DNA of 64,000 nucleotides from Nitrososphaerota archaeon (GTDB lineage Archaea; Thermoproteota; Nitrososphaeria; Nitrososphaerales; Nitrosopumilaceae), in NCBI GenBank assembly GCA_028867595.1, contig JAGWGB010000001.1:1-64000 (forward strand). Reading direction: 5' to 3'. The notes below the pieces were generated by a model. That model saw only the letters and a program-made list of their open reading frames with translations. It was not told the DNA's origin and did not search any database. The position numbers were made by a program, and so were the translations under genes. Each line of letters begins with the position of its first letter. Position 1 is the stretch's first letter. This document shows, in pieces, positions 17,896 through 26,372 of this stretch.

Positions 17896-18684
17896 TTGAA
17901 TACACAGATACTAGACGAGATAACAAAAATAGATTACAGGCAAGTTCAAGAAAAAATTGGCGCCTTTTTGCTAAAAGAGACAGAAGAGCGCAAGGCACAT
18001 GGTGTTGTATTTGGCCTAAGTGGAGGGATAGATTCTGCAGTAACTGCCATGCTTTGCGCAAAATATGTCAAAGAAAAATCTCTTGCACTCATCATGCCAG
18101 ACTCTAAAATTACGCCAGAATCAGACACAAACGATGCGATAAAAATTGTCGACGGTTCACATATAGAATACAAGCTAGTTGACATTGGGTTCATACATAA
18201 AGAATATTCAAAATATATCGAGCCGAATCCTTTAGCGTTTGGCAATCTCGGAGCAAGAATAAGATCAAGCATGTTATACTATTACGCTAATGCCAGAAAC
18301 TACCTTGTTCTTGGCTCAAGCGACAAGAGTGAGTTTCTGATTGGATATTTTACAAAATACGGCGATGGCGCGGCAGACATTTTACCAATAGCTTCTTTGT
18401 ACAAGACCCAGATTCGGGAGCTTGCAAGATACCTCGGCATTCCATCAGAAATTATATCAAAACCAAGCGGTCCTCGCTTGTGGGAAGGACACACAGCAGA
18501 AGGAGAGATTGGCATGACATATGACGAGATTGATTCTATTCTGTATTGCATGTTTGAGAAGAATCTCTCAGTTGAAGCCACTGCAAAACTCACAGAGATT
18601 CCCATCTCAAATGTGGATAAAATTTACCAGATGCATAAAAGAAGCGAGCACAAAAGAATAACACCCAAAATATGCGTTCTTTAA
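17896..18684 (+). CDS. nadE: NAD+ synthetase (ammonia-dependent)
   Basis: 262 residues from TTG. PP-loop ATP-pyrophosphatase motif FGLSGGIDSAV (about 35-45), LIMPDSKITPESD, GARIRSSMLYYYAN and SSDKSEFLIGYFTKYGDGAADI, all NadE signatures. It lacks the N-terminal glutaminase domain, so it uses free ammonia to amidate deamido-NAD. Followed 11 bp later by cysS, with a GAGG purine run between them, so probably one operon. Confidence 0.96.
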   Translation: MNTQILDEITKIDYRQVQEKIGAFLLKETEERKAHGVVFGLSGGIDSAVTAMLCAKYVKEKSLALIMPDSKITPESDTNDAIKIVDGSHIEYKLVDIGFIHKEYSKYIEPNPLAFGNLGARIRSSMLYYYANARNYLVLGSSDKSEFLIGYFTKYGDGAADILPIASLYKTQIRELARYLGIPSEIISKPSGPRLWEGHTAEGEIGMTYDEIDSILYCMFEKNLSVEATAKLTEIPISNVDKIYQMHKRSEHKRITPKICVL

Positions 18685-18695
18685 GAGGATAAGGT

Positions 18696-20099
18696 TTGAA
18701 AATTTTTGACACCCTGTCAGTAACAGAAAAGGAACTTGACACATCAAATGGTGTCAGAATATACCTCTGCGGAGTTACTGTATATGACGACAGCCACATA
18801 GGACACGCCAGGACTATCATAGTTTTTGACACGCTCCGAAGATTTTTGGAATCACAAGGAATCAAGGTAAAGTTCATTCAAAATTTCACAGATGTCGATG
18901 ACAAGATAATAAACCGCGCAGTCTCGGAAAGCACTTCAGCAGACAAGATAAGCTCAAGGTACATCTCAAATTATTTCACAGAATTTGACCATCTCAATGT
19001 CAAACGCGCCGACATGTATCCCAAGGCAACAGAGCACATAGAATCTATGATTGATTTGATCAAAACACTCATTGAGAAAGGTTTTGCATACGTATCAACA
19101 AATGGGGTATACTTTTCAGTCTCAAAGTTTCACGATTACGGCAAACTGTCAAAGAAAAAAATAGACGAGTTGGTCTCGGGCGCTCGTGTTGAGGTGGATG
19201 ATACAAAAAAAGATCCACTGGATTTCGCATTGTGGAAGTTTGCAGATGACGAGCCCAGATGGCAAAGCCCTTGGGGCGCTGGAAGGCCCGGATGGCACAT
19301 AGAATGCTCTGCCATGAGCCTCAAGTATCTAGGAACTGACTTTGAGATACATGGTGGAGGAAGAGACCTCATATTTCCGCACCATGAAAACGAGATTGCC
19401 CAGTCAGAATCATACTCTGGCAAGAACTTTGCCAAGATTTGGATGCATGTAGGGATGGTCACAATAGGCGGCGAGAAGATGTCAAAGTCTTTAGGAAATA
19501 CAAAGTCTGTTGATTTTGTTCTAAAAAAGTGGGGTGCAAACATAATCAGGCTCTTCTGTCTTGCAGGACACTATTCCAAACCAATTGATTATGCAGAAGA
19601 CATGCTAAAAGAAACTATAACAAAATGGCGCCAGGTGGAAAACTGCTATTATGAATTGATCTTGTCAGGAGAAGGCCCTGCAGATAGCAAAGACATTGAA
19701 TCAATTGAAAAAATAGTAACAGAAACAAAAAAAGAATTTTTTGACTCGCTAAATTACGATTTTAACACGTCGCTTGCAATCGGAGCATTTTTCAAGCTTG
19801 TCAAGGCCACAAACCAGATTGCAGCATCGGAACGTTTGACAAAACCTATTTCAGATCTGGTCTTGCCAGTGCTAGAACAGATGCTTGATGTACTGGGCTT
19901 GAAGATTTCAAAGGTTACAGAAGAAGAGAGAAAAAAGATTCATGCACTCATTGACAAGCGCAACCTACTTCGAAGCGAGAAAAAATTTCAAGAGGCAGAT
20001 GCAGTCAGAAAGGAATTGTCAGATGCAGGAATTATGCTAACTGATCACAAGAACAAAGTTTTATGGATAAAACAGGAAAAAATTGGCGACGGCATCTAG
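18696..20099 (+). CDS. cysS: Cysteinyl-tRNA synthetase
   Basis: 467 residues from TTG. HIGH motif in DSHIGHART, zinc ligands C26 region (YLCGVTV), IECSAMS and the HHENE pair, and KMSKS in GGEKMSKSLGN near residue 266, with a C-terminal helical anticodon domain. It charges tRNA-Cys directly, so the organism need not rely on the SepRS/SepCysS route. The stop is a CTAG shared with the convergent GTPase gene. Confidence 0.97.
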   Translation: MKIFDTLSVTEKELDTSNGVRIYLCGVTVYDDSHIGHARTIIVFDTLRRFLESQGIKVKFIQNFTDVDDKIINRAVSESTSADKISSRYISNYFTEFDHLNVKRADMYPKATEHIESMIDLIKTLIEKGFAYVSTNGVYFSVSKFHDYGKLSKKKIDELVSGARVEVDDTKKDPLDFALWKFADDEPRWQSPWGAGRPGWHIECSAMSLKYLGTDFEIHGGGRDLIFPHHENEIAQSESYSGKNFAKIWMHVGMVTIGGEKMSKSLGNTKSVDFVLKKWGANIIRLFCLAGHYSKPIDYAEDMLKETITKWRQVENCYYELILSGEGPADSKDIESIEKIVTETKKEFFDSLNYDFNTSLAIGAFFKLVKATNQIAASERLTKPISDLVLPVLEQMLDVLGLKISKVTEEERKKIHALIDKRNLLRSEKKFQEADAVRKELSDAGIMLTDHKNKVLWIKQEKIGDGI

Positions 20100-21313
20100 G
20101 ATTTTTTTGTCTTTGCACTGACTAGTGACACTATATCCCTGTCACGAAGCTGATAGTTGACAGGCAGCCTTACTCCATATCTTACATCTTTTGCATAGAG
20201 AAGCCCTTTTGTTAGATCTGAGTGAATCTCTTTTGCCAGGTCTTCTATTGTAGACCCGTCCTTCATCAAAATAAGGTCAGGGAGTATTCTACCCTTTTTG
20301 TCAGATAGTTTTTCAGGGTCTGCCACGGGGTAAACAGAGTTCATCTTTAGCAGCTTGAACACAGTCACATTGATTGCAAACTGGACTCCTGTCCTCATGT
20401 ATTCTCCAAGTATTCCTTTTGTGATAAACTCCAATGCCTCAAGTTGCCTTTTTCCAAGTGCTTCTTTGTGTAGTATCTCAAACTGCTCTGAGCCTGGAAC
20501 ATATTTTATCAAGCCTTTCTGCTCTGCGCGCCTAAGCGAGAGCTCGCTGTCTGCGCTTGCAGGTATAATTATAGTATCAACATATTTTTCCCGAAGCCTG
20601 TCAAAGTTTTTGTCGGCACCTGGAAGGTCAATCTTGTTTGCAACTATCAGTGTAGGCTTCGATATTTTCCTCAAATGGGCAGAGAATTTTTTGCTGTCTT
20701 CCATGTTGAAATTATCAAAATGTTTGTCTTCAAGTCCAGTTACCTTGAGGGCATCTTTTACATGTGCTTCTTTTACCCCTATTCCGCGAAATACATCAGT
20801 GATTGCAATTACAGGCTCTGTCTCTGCATTGACAAGCTTTGATATCTTGTCTCTGTTTCCTTCCAGCAGTTTTTGATACCACATTATCAATTCTTCTTCA
20901 ATGTCTGAAACGTCGGCGATTGGATCACCTTGACCAACCTCGGTTATCCTTCCAGCAGCATCCACGCTTCCTGACACATCAACTACATGCAAGAGCGCAT
21001 CAGACTGTGTTGCAACAGAAAGAAACTGGTTTCCAAGCCCCTTTCCAGCCCAGGCTCCCTTTATCAGACCTGGCAGATCAATGAGCTCAACTGGTATGAA
21101 CCTCCACCCGTCAAGACACTTCGAGTTTTGCGGATTATCCTTGACGCTAAGTTCAGTGTGAACACATGGAGTTATTGCATTTCCCATTCCACGCTCTGGT
21201 TTTTTTGTTGTAAACGGATAAGTCGAAATTTCTCCGCCAGACAGTGTGGCAGCATTGAAAAATGTGGTTTTTCCAGTGTTTGTTTTACCGATAAGGCCAA
21301 TTTTTATTGGCAT
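20096..21313 (-). CDS. ychF: YchF/Obg-family GTPase with C-terminal TGS domain
   Basis: 405 residues. G1 GLIGKTNTGKTTFFNA at the N-terminus, G3 LIDLPGLIKGAWAGKGLGNQ, G4 VANKIDLPG, and a C-terminal TGS domain (about 320-400, ending YQLRDRDIVSLVSAKTK). It is the archaeal branch of YchF-like proteins, probably ribosome-associated. A TATA-like GATAAATAG lies 25 bp before the ATG. Its stop is shared as CTAG with cysS. Confidence 0.93.
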   Translation of the reverse strand: MPIKIGLIGKTNTGKTTFFNAATLSGGEISTYPFTTKKPERGMGNAITPCVHTELSVKDNPQNSKCLDGWRFIPVELIDLPGLIKGAWAGKGLGNQFLSVATQSDALLHVVDVSGSVDAAGRITEVGQGDPIADVSDIEEELIMWYQKLLEGNRDKISKLVNAETEPVIAITDVFRGIGVKEAHVKDALKVTGLEDKHFDNFNMEDSKKFSAHLRKISKPTLIVANKIDLPGADKNFDRLREKYVDTIIIPASADSELSLRRAEQKGLIKYVPGSEQFEILHKEALGKRQLEALEFITKGILGEYMRTGVQFAINVTVFKLLKMNSVYPVADPEKLSDKKGRILPDLILMKDGSTIEDLAKEIHSDLTKGLLYAKDVRYGVRLPVNYQLRDRDIVSLVSAKTKKS

Positions 21314-21333
21314 GGTTCATTTCGCCTCTCTTA

Positions 21334-21342
21334 CTATTTATC
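21334..21342 (-). promoter_or_regulatory. TATA-like element for the YchF-type GTPase gene
   Basis: GATAAATAG on the minus strand, centred 25 bp before the ATG at 21313. Confidence 0.45.
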
Positions 21343-21353
21343 TCTGTTGTGAA

Positions 21354-21716
21354 TTAGTGGTGATGGTTGCCTGATACATTTGCCGTTGCATCTTTTATCT
21401 TCTCTGCATACCACTTTATTTCTTTGAGCTCATCTTCTGTCAAGTCCTCATTCCACTTTTCCAAAACAATTTTTAAAATCTGCGAGCCGTCATACAACAA
21501 GTTCCAATATGGGTGATGCTCTGCAGTGTCATAGGCAAGTTCGGCAACCTCATCTAGTCCGGCCTTTGCGCGAGTAAGAGCGCTTGATCTTTCTCCATAT
21601 ATCTTAACCATACCAGAATCCAAGTCCTGAGTCATCTTGAGTGTGACATTTTTTTGCTCAAATGACTTTACTAGGTCAGAGAGTGCATCATAGAATTTTG
21701 CAATCTCTTCTGTCAT
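21354..21716 (-). CDS. Conserved-looking helical hypothetical protein with His-rich C-terminus
   Basis: 120 residues, largely helical and acidic (AKFYDALSDLVKSFEQKN, WNEDLTEDELKEIKWYAEKIKD), ending NVSGNHHH. The terminal His run may bind metal but could be incidental. It starts 3 bp after the CoA-binding gene, forming a two-gene operon. Family not recognised. Confidence 0.75.
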   Translation of the reverse strand: MTEEIAKFYDALSDLVKSFEQKNVTLKMTQDLDSGMVKIYGERSSALTRAKAGLDEVAELAYDTAEHHPYWNLLYDGSQILKIVLEKWNEDLTEDELKEIKWYAEKIKDATANVSGNHHH

Positions 21717-21719
21717 GTC

Positions 21720-22130
21720 CTAGAATAGTCTCTGATGTTCTGCAAGCATGCATCTGTTAAAGACCACGTCTATTCCCACCTTTTTTGCTATGGATTCAGC
21801 TTCTGGATTGTGTATTCCCTCCTGTAGCCAGATTATTTTGGGTTTTATCTTGACTGCCTCTTCAATTACAGGCTGCACCTGCTCTGATGGCCTAAAAACA
21901 TCAACAATGTCTACATGAACCGGAATCTCTGCAAGAGTGTGATAACATTTTTTCCCAAGAATCTCATCAGTTGTAGGGTTGACAGGTATTACGTTGTAGC
22001 CTTTTTCTGACAAATATTTTGGCACATAGTGAGCTGCTTTTTCAGGATTCTTTGACATTCCAACAACTGCAATGGTTTTGAGTTTATAGATTTCCTTTAT
22101 CTGTTCGTCTGAATGTGTATCGCTTTCCAC
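21720..22130 (-). CDS. CoA-binding (YccU-like) Rossmann protein
   Basis: 136 residues. KTIAVVGMSKNPEKAAHYVPKYL, GYNVIPVNPTTDEILGKKCY, VDIVDVFRPSEQV and IIWLQEGIHNPEA are signatures of the CoA_binding_2 family, single-domain homologues of the succinyl-CoA synthetase N-terminal fold. Biochemical role unclear; some bacterial relatives bind CoA. First gene of a pair with the helical protein at 21354. Confidence 0.9.
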   Translation of the reverse strand: MESDTHSDEQIKEIYKLKTIAVVGMSKNPEKAAHYVPKYLSEKGYNVIPVNPTTDEILGKKCYHTLAEIPVHVDIVDVFRPSEQVQPVIEEAVKIKPKIIWLQEGIHNPEAESIAKKVGIDVVFNRCMLAEHQRLF

Positions 22131-22173
22131 AATCCTAGTAGAAATATTCCTCTTAATAGAATTGCTGTAGAAC

Positions 22174-22182
22174 GATTTATAG
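22174..22182 (+). promoter_or_regulatory. TATA-like element for the winged-helix/Met-rich gene
   Basis: GATTTATAG centred 28 bp upstream of ATG 22206. Confidence 0.4.
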
Positions 22183-22205
22183 CCACAAGGATGCGCTGAT
22201 ACTTT

Positions 22206-22772
22206 ATGGAAGAAGTCCCAAATGACGTAATAGTCCTAAGTGCAATAGAACAGGGAGCCAAAAAATTTGACAAGATAAGAAAAAAGACAAAAATTGAAGG
22301 CGAAGATTTGAATGCAGTTCTTGAACGACTTGAAAATAACGGATTAATTGTTCTGGTTGAAAAGAAGGGGTTCTTTGGTCCAAAAAAAGAATTAATTCTT
22401 ACAGAAAAGGGGTCAAAAGAACTGGAAGCAAGAAGATTTGAGCTGCAACAAAACTGGGATCAGTTGGTAACTCTTTGGCAGGGAGGGGACAAGGAAAAGC
22501 TGCAACAGCACATTGACAACAACCGTTCCATGTTTCCTGCGATGATGTTCATGGGAATCATGGACATGATGATGTTTTCCTCAATGATGTCCTTCATGGG
22601 TCTTGCGATGACGAGTTTCATACCTGACCAATACATGTATGACACAGGTTCTACAGACATGGGCCACGACGGCGGCCATGATATGGGACAGGGTGGAGAT
22701 TATAGTGGCGGAGACTTTGGCCACGGAGACGGCGGCCCAGGCGACATGGGCGGTTTTGACGTTAACTTTTGA
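22206..22772 (+). CDS. Winged-helix protein with Met-rich hydrophobic segment and Gly/Asp/His tail
   Basis: 188 residues. Residues about 1-80 form a winged helix (DVIVLSAIEQGAKKFDKIRKK, VLERLENNGLIVLVEKKGFFG, ELILTEKGSKELEA). A charged helix (about 80-108) leads to an exceptionally Met-rich hydrophobic stretch (about 110-140, with MDMMMF and SSMMSFMG). The C-terminal 45 residues are Gly/Asp/His/Met repeats (GHDGGHDMGQGG, GGDFGHGDGGPG). The tail could bind metal such as copper, and the Met-rich part could interact with membranes. Function unknown. The KKGFFGPKK motif recurs as KKGLFGTKK in the protein at 51973. Confidence 0.8.
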   Translation: MEEVPNDVIVLSAIEQGAKKFDKIRKKTKIEGEDLNAVLERLENNGLIVLVEKKGFFGPKKELILTEKGSKELEARRFELQQNWDQLVTLWQGGDKEKLQQHIDNNRSMFPAMMFMGIMDMMMFSSMMSFMGLAMTSFIPDQYMYDTGSTDMGHDGGHDMGQGGDYSGGDFGHGDGGPGDMGGFDVNF

Positions 22773-22826
22773 ATCTCGATTAGAGAAGAAGAAATTTTAA
22801 AAAAAGAGATTTGAAATACTAACCGT

Positions 22827-23204
22827 TTAGCAACCTAATGCTGACAGCACTTTTTGTGCGATGGTTGGATCTGCATTTGCGCTAGTGAGTGCAGCCTTTA
22901 CTGCAGTGCACATAGCTGATGATCCACCAGTTGTTGGTGCTGTGGTCGTGGTTGTTGTTGTGCTCTTAGTTGCATTACCAAGCTGAGCGGAATTGATTGA
23001 TGCTTGCAATTTATCCCATTCACCTGGTGCGCACAAGTGATCCCCACATACCTTTGTATTTCCGGTTCTCACTGTCAAGTGATTATCATTTAGGTAGGAG
23101 TAGTCTCTCTGTATCAATGCATTTGATGCAGGAATAGTTGATACTGCAACAGATGCCACCAGAACTGCTGTTAACAACAGTACTACCGGTAACTTGGACG
23201 ACAT
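22827..23204 (-). CDS. Small exported Cys-containing protein
   Basis: About 125 residues from ATG 23204. Signal peptide MSSKLPVVLLLTAVLVASVAV, cleavage near SNA. The mature part carries VCGDHLCAPGEWDK (two Cys), a Thr/Ser-rich linker and a C-terminal helical unit with Cys at both ends (MCTAVKAAL...LSALGC), so two disulfides are possible. The open frame extends to 23264, but the TATA-like element 26 bp before 23204 and the signal peptide favour the shorter form. Function unknown. Confidence 0.78.
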   Translation of the reverse strand: MSSKLPVVLLLTAVLVASVAVSTIPASNALIQRDYSYLNDNHLTVRTGNTKVCGDHLCAPGEWDKLQASINSAQLGNATKSTTTTTTTAPTTGGSSAMCTAVKAALTSANADPTIAQKVLSALGC

Positions 23205-23226
23205 GTTTTCTGCTATTTGATGCGCA

Positions 23227-23233
23227 TATAAAA
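23227..23233 (-). promoter_or_regulatory. TATA-like element for the small exported protein gene
   Basis: TTTTATA on the minus strand, centred 26 bp before the ATG at 23204. Confidence 0.5.
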
Positions 23234-23297
23234 GAATTTCGCAAAACATTGCGAGATCTTGCAAAGAAATAGATAGTAAAAGATCAAAAGTTTGTTC

Positions 23298-23960
23298 ATG
23301 ATTGCCAAAGTCGGGGCAAAGGCACCAAACCTCAGCGTTTCAAAATGGGTGCAGGGGTTGCCGACCAATATAGACAAGGAAAAAGATAACGTGGTTCTAG
23401 TAGAAGTGTTTCAGGTAAACTGTCCAGGGTGTTTTCTGTACGGCATACCACAGGCAATTGACATATACAACAAGTATCGCAAAAACGGAGTAACAGTTTT
23501 GGGCATTGCAACGGCGTTTGAAGATTTTGATAAAAACACTGTCGAGAACCTCGAATTACTCCTGACAAAGGGCGAGACAATAGGGGAGACATACAAAGCG
23601 TTGGGACAGTATGGCCATCTTGTAGATGGAAAAAATCTTCCATACAAAATTCCGTTTCCAGTAGGAATGGATCTTTTAAAACAGGAAAGCGGTAACATTA
23701 GTCAAGAAAAGATAAACGAGATAATCGAGGCAAACGTTCCAGGTTTTGATTCTTACAATGAAAGCCAAAAGGCAGACATTATCGAACGCGTCAAACAATA
23801 TCTCAAGAACAAGGAATATTCCGCACAGACGTTTGAGCAATTTGCTTTGCGTGGAACTCCGTCTACCATTCTGATTGATAAAAAAGGGATACTCAGAGAT
23901 GTAGGCTTTGGCCAAAACGACTTGCTTGAGGAACAGATAAGAAAACTGTTAGATGAGTAG
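23298..23960 (+). CDS. Thioredoxin-fold (TlpA/AhpC-like) protein
   Basis: About 220 residues. VKAPNLSVSKWVQG-type redoxin start, a C42-P-G-C45 active site in QVNCPGCFLYG, and the cis-Pro region LRGTPSTILIDKKGI near the C-terminus. A long helical insertion lies between (about 115-175). No signal peptide, so it is cytosolic, probably a disulfide reductase or peroxiredoxin-like reductase. It starts 93 bp downstream of the divergent exported Cys protein. An in-frame TTG at 23292 is less likely. Confidence 0.88.
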   Translation: MIAKVGAKAPNLSVSKWVQGLPTNIDKEKDNVVLVEVFQVNCPGCFLYGIPQAIDIYNKYRKNGVTVLGIATAFEDFDKNTVENLELLLTKGETIGETYKALGQYGHLVDGKNLPYKIPFPVGMDLLKQESGNISQEKINEIIEANVPGFDSYNESQKADIIERVKQYLKNKEYSAQTFEQFALRGTPSTILIDKKGILRDVGFGQNDLLEEQIRKLLDE

Positions 23961-23975
23961 ATACTGCAGAGTGCT

Positions 23976-24992
23976 TTGTCAAACAAACAACACATGTATA
24001 CATCACTTGATGATACGCCAGACAAGATAGTAAGACTGCTAAAGTCTCACAAGTCTGGATACATTTCAGGAGAAAAACTTTGCAAGTCTCTAGGACTGAG
24101 CCGAGCTGCAGTCTGGAAGAACATAAAAAAACTCCAATCCCTAGGTTACAAGATAGACTCAAAACAAAAGTCAGGCTACAGACTTGTTGCCAAGACCAGC
24201 CTAATGTTGCCATGGGAAATATCAGATGGGCTGCAGACAGATATCATTGGAAGAAAAATTTACTATTTTGATACCATAGACTCGACACAAAGTTTTGCAT
24301 TAAAGTTGGCCTCAAGGCCACATGAGAACGGCACCATCATAGTTGCCAAACGACAAACACATGGGAGGGGAAGACAGGATAGAAGATGGATATCTCCAGA
24401 CGGAGGCATCTGGCTATCAATACTTCTTAGACCAAATTTTGAAGTCTCTCATGTCTCATTATTTCCAATGCTTGTCTCACTTGCACTTGCTTTAACGATA
24501 GAGAAGACACTAAAACTAAAACCCAGACTAAAGTGGCCAAACGATGTAACTTTGGGCGATAAAAAAGTGGCAGGCATACTGGTAGACGCCTCAGTCGAAT
24601 CAAACCAGATAGATTACTTGGTCATTGGAGTTGGAATAAATTTCAAAGTAGAGCCAAGTGCAATAACCAAGATTGCAAAAGGCTCCAAGAACTTTTATGG
24701 TGCAACTACACTTGTAGGAAAAAAAACAGATGCAGACCCAGTGATGTTTTTGCAGACATTCTTGGCGGAGCTTGAAAAGATGTACAACAAGGTAATTGAA
24801 AATAATATTTCTGGAATAAAAAAAGACTGGAAAAAAAGATCTTCCACAGTTGGAAAAAACGTCAAGATATCCACGCCAAATGGCTATGTCACTGGAAAAG
24901 CCACAGGCATAGATAACGATGGTGCATTGCTAGTTTCAAGCAGGGGAAAGACCCAGAGACTGCTTGTCGGCGATATATCCAGTCAGGCCTAG
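23976..24992 (+). CDS. birA: Bifunctional biotin-protein ligase / HTH regulator
   Basis: 338 residues. N-terminal HTH (about 20-75: GYISGEKLCKSLGLSRAAVWKNI), then the ligase domain with HGRGRQDRRWISP (biotinyl-AMP loop), LKWPNDV and KVAGILVD, and a C-terminal SH3-like domain. It biotinylates the carboxyl carrier protein of acetyl/propionyl-CoA carboxylase, which feeds the same carbon cycle as the mutase, and may repress biotin or carboxylase genes. It starts at TTG 23976; an ATG at 23994 is an alternative. Confidence 0.94.
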   Translation: MSNKQHMYTSLDDTPDKIVRLLKSHKSGYISGEKLCKSLGLSRAAVWKNIKKLQSLGYKIDSKQKSGYRLVAKTSLMLPWEISDGLQTDIIGRKIYYFDTIDSTQSFALKLASRPHENGTIIVAKRQTHGRGRQDRRWISPDGGIWLSILLRPNFEVSHVSLFPMLVSLALALTIEKTLKLKPRLKWPNDVTLGDKKVAGILVDASVESNQIDYLVIGVGINFKVEPSAITKIAKGSKNFYGATTLVGKKTDADPVMFLQTFLAELEKMYNKVIENNISGIKKDWKKRSSTVGKNVKISTPNGYVTGKATGIDNDGALLVSSRGKTQRLLVGDISSQA

Positions 24993-24997
24993 TCAGT

Positions 24998-25006
24998 TTT
25001 TTATAA
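24998..25006 (+). promoter_or_regulatory. TATA-like element for the ureohydrolase gene
   Basis: TTTTATAAT centred 26 bp upstream of ATG 25028. Confidence 0.5.
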
Positions 25007-25027
25007 TTACAAATTATCAATACATCA

Positions 25028-25876
25028 ATGAGGATATGCTGGGCAAACACAGATAATTTTGACGATGCAGATGTGGTCATTTTTGGAATACCTGATGAAT
25101 CAAAATCACATTCACTTCGCAAGGGAAGTTCCGAAGCGCCCCACAAGATAAGGGAGATCTCCAACATTAGGGACACGTACAAAAGAGGCAATGAGATCTC
25201 AAAGGGTTTCCCGCTTGGAGGCGTAAAACGTAAGGTATACGATCAAGGAAACGTGTTGAGGATGGAGGCAGGAGACACTGCAGACAAGATAGTTTCAAAG
25301 GCAAAAATCCCCATTGCCATGGGCGGCGACCATTCCATTTCTGCGGATATAATACGGTCAATAGCAAAGAGATGCGGTCCAGTATCGCTGGTTTATTTTG
25401 ACGCACATCCAGATTTTATCAGCTCATCTACTGGCTATTACGGCTCTGTTCTGCATGATGTCTTGCCCAATATAGATCTCAAGTCAAGTGTTCAGATAGG
25501 AATCAGAACACCAGAGCAAGAAGAAATAGACAATATCAAAAGATACAATCTCAAGGTGATAACTCCACTTGATGTTCTAAAAGAAGGCATAGTAAAAATC
25601 GAAAGCGCTGTGTTAAGCAAACTAGGACCAAGGGTATACGTTTCAGTAGACATGGATGCAATCGATCCGGCTTATGCACCAGGAGTCTCAGTTCCCGTGC
25701 CGCTTGGCCTTGCAAGTCGTGAAGTACTCTACCTCCTCAAATCCATAGCAAAGAAAGGAATCATAGGACTCGACATCATGGAGGTTTGTCCAAGTTATGA
25801 CATTAAAGACAGAACCTCTCACTTGGCATCAAGGATAATTGGCGAAGTGATATCCTCGATGGATAAAACTTCTTAA
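25028..25876 (+). CDS. Arginase/agmatinase-family ureohydrolase
   Basis: 282 residues. The dimanganese site is complete: GGDHS (about 98-102), YFDAHPDF and VSVDMDAIDPAYAPG. N-terminal IFGIPDE and SRKGSSEAP-like segments suit the agmatinase branch. Possible substrates are agmatine, arginine or a guanidino compound; sequence alone does not decide, though agmatine to putrescine is the common archaeal assignment. Stop and start overlap by one base with the next gene (TAATG), so they are probably co-transcribed. Confidence 0.92.
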   Translation: MRICWANTDNFDDADVVIFGIPDESKSHSLRKGSSEAPHKIREISNIRDTYKRGNEISKGFPLGGVKRKVYDQGNVLRMEAGDTADKIVSKAKIPIAMGGDHSISADIIRSIAKRCGPVSLVYFDAHPDFISSSTGYYGSVLHDVLPNIDLKSSVQIGIRTPEQEEIDNIKRYNLKVITPLDVLKEGIVKIESAVLSKLGPRVYVSVDMDAIDPAYAPGVSVPVPLGLASREVLYLLKSIAKKGIIGLDIMEVCPSYDIKDRTSHLASRIIGEVISSMDKTS

Positions 25877-26313
25877 TGCTTTTAACTGGGCCAAATAGTA
25901 GCTTGGTAATGTTTTCTCATTTTACTGTGAAGCAAGCAAACGAGATGCTTCCATCAATAATTAAAAAATTCAGCGAATTGACAAATTTGAAAAACAAAGT
26001 TATAGAAATTCAAACTGAGATGGAAACAAACCCGAAATACATGTCCAGTTTTAAGGAATACATACTCAAAAAACAAGAATTCAACACGGCAATCTCGAAT
26101 TTTTACAAGGCAGTAGAAGAAATAGAAAGCACCGGAGTTGTAATGAAAAGTGTCGAGGAAGGACTGCTTGACTTTCCATCGCTTCGGTTCAATGAAGAAA
26201 TCTGGCTTTGCTGGAAAAAAGGCGAGACTGAGATCAAGTTCTGGCATGGAAAAGACGAAGGATTCAACGGCAGAAAGCCATTGGAAACCTTTGATGTAGA
26301 AAAATTACGATGA
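25876..26313 (+). CDS. DUF2203-type protein
   Basis: 145 residues, or 134 if translation begins at the ATG on 25909, which matches the usual family start (MFSHFTVKQANEMLP). A central helical hairpin (KKFSELTNLKNKVIEIQTEM) is followed by the conserved GVVMKSVEEGLLDFPSLRF and WLCWKKGE...FWHGKDEGFNGRKP segments. This family is uncharacterised. It overlaps the ureohydrolase gene by one base. Confidence 0.85.
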   Translation: MLLTGPNSSLVMFSHFTVKQANEMLPSIIKKFSELTNLKNKVIEIQTEMETNPKYMSSFKEYILKKQEFNTAISNFYKAVEEIESTGVVMKSVEEGLLDFPSLRFNEEIWLCWKKGETEIKFWHGKDEGFNGRKPLETFDVEKLR

Positions 26314-26372
26314 CTATCACGTATACATGCAACCATATACCGAAATAGACCTAAACATCTAAGGCATATACA

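Noticed and set aside
21354-21365. His-His-His C-terminus as an engineered tag
   Set aside because: Only three His, in a natural Gly-Asn context and within a genomic operon; not a cloning tag.
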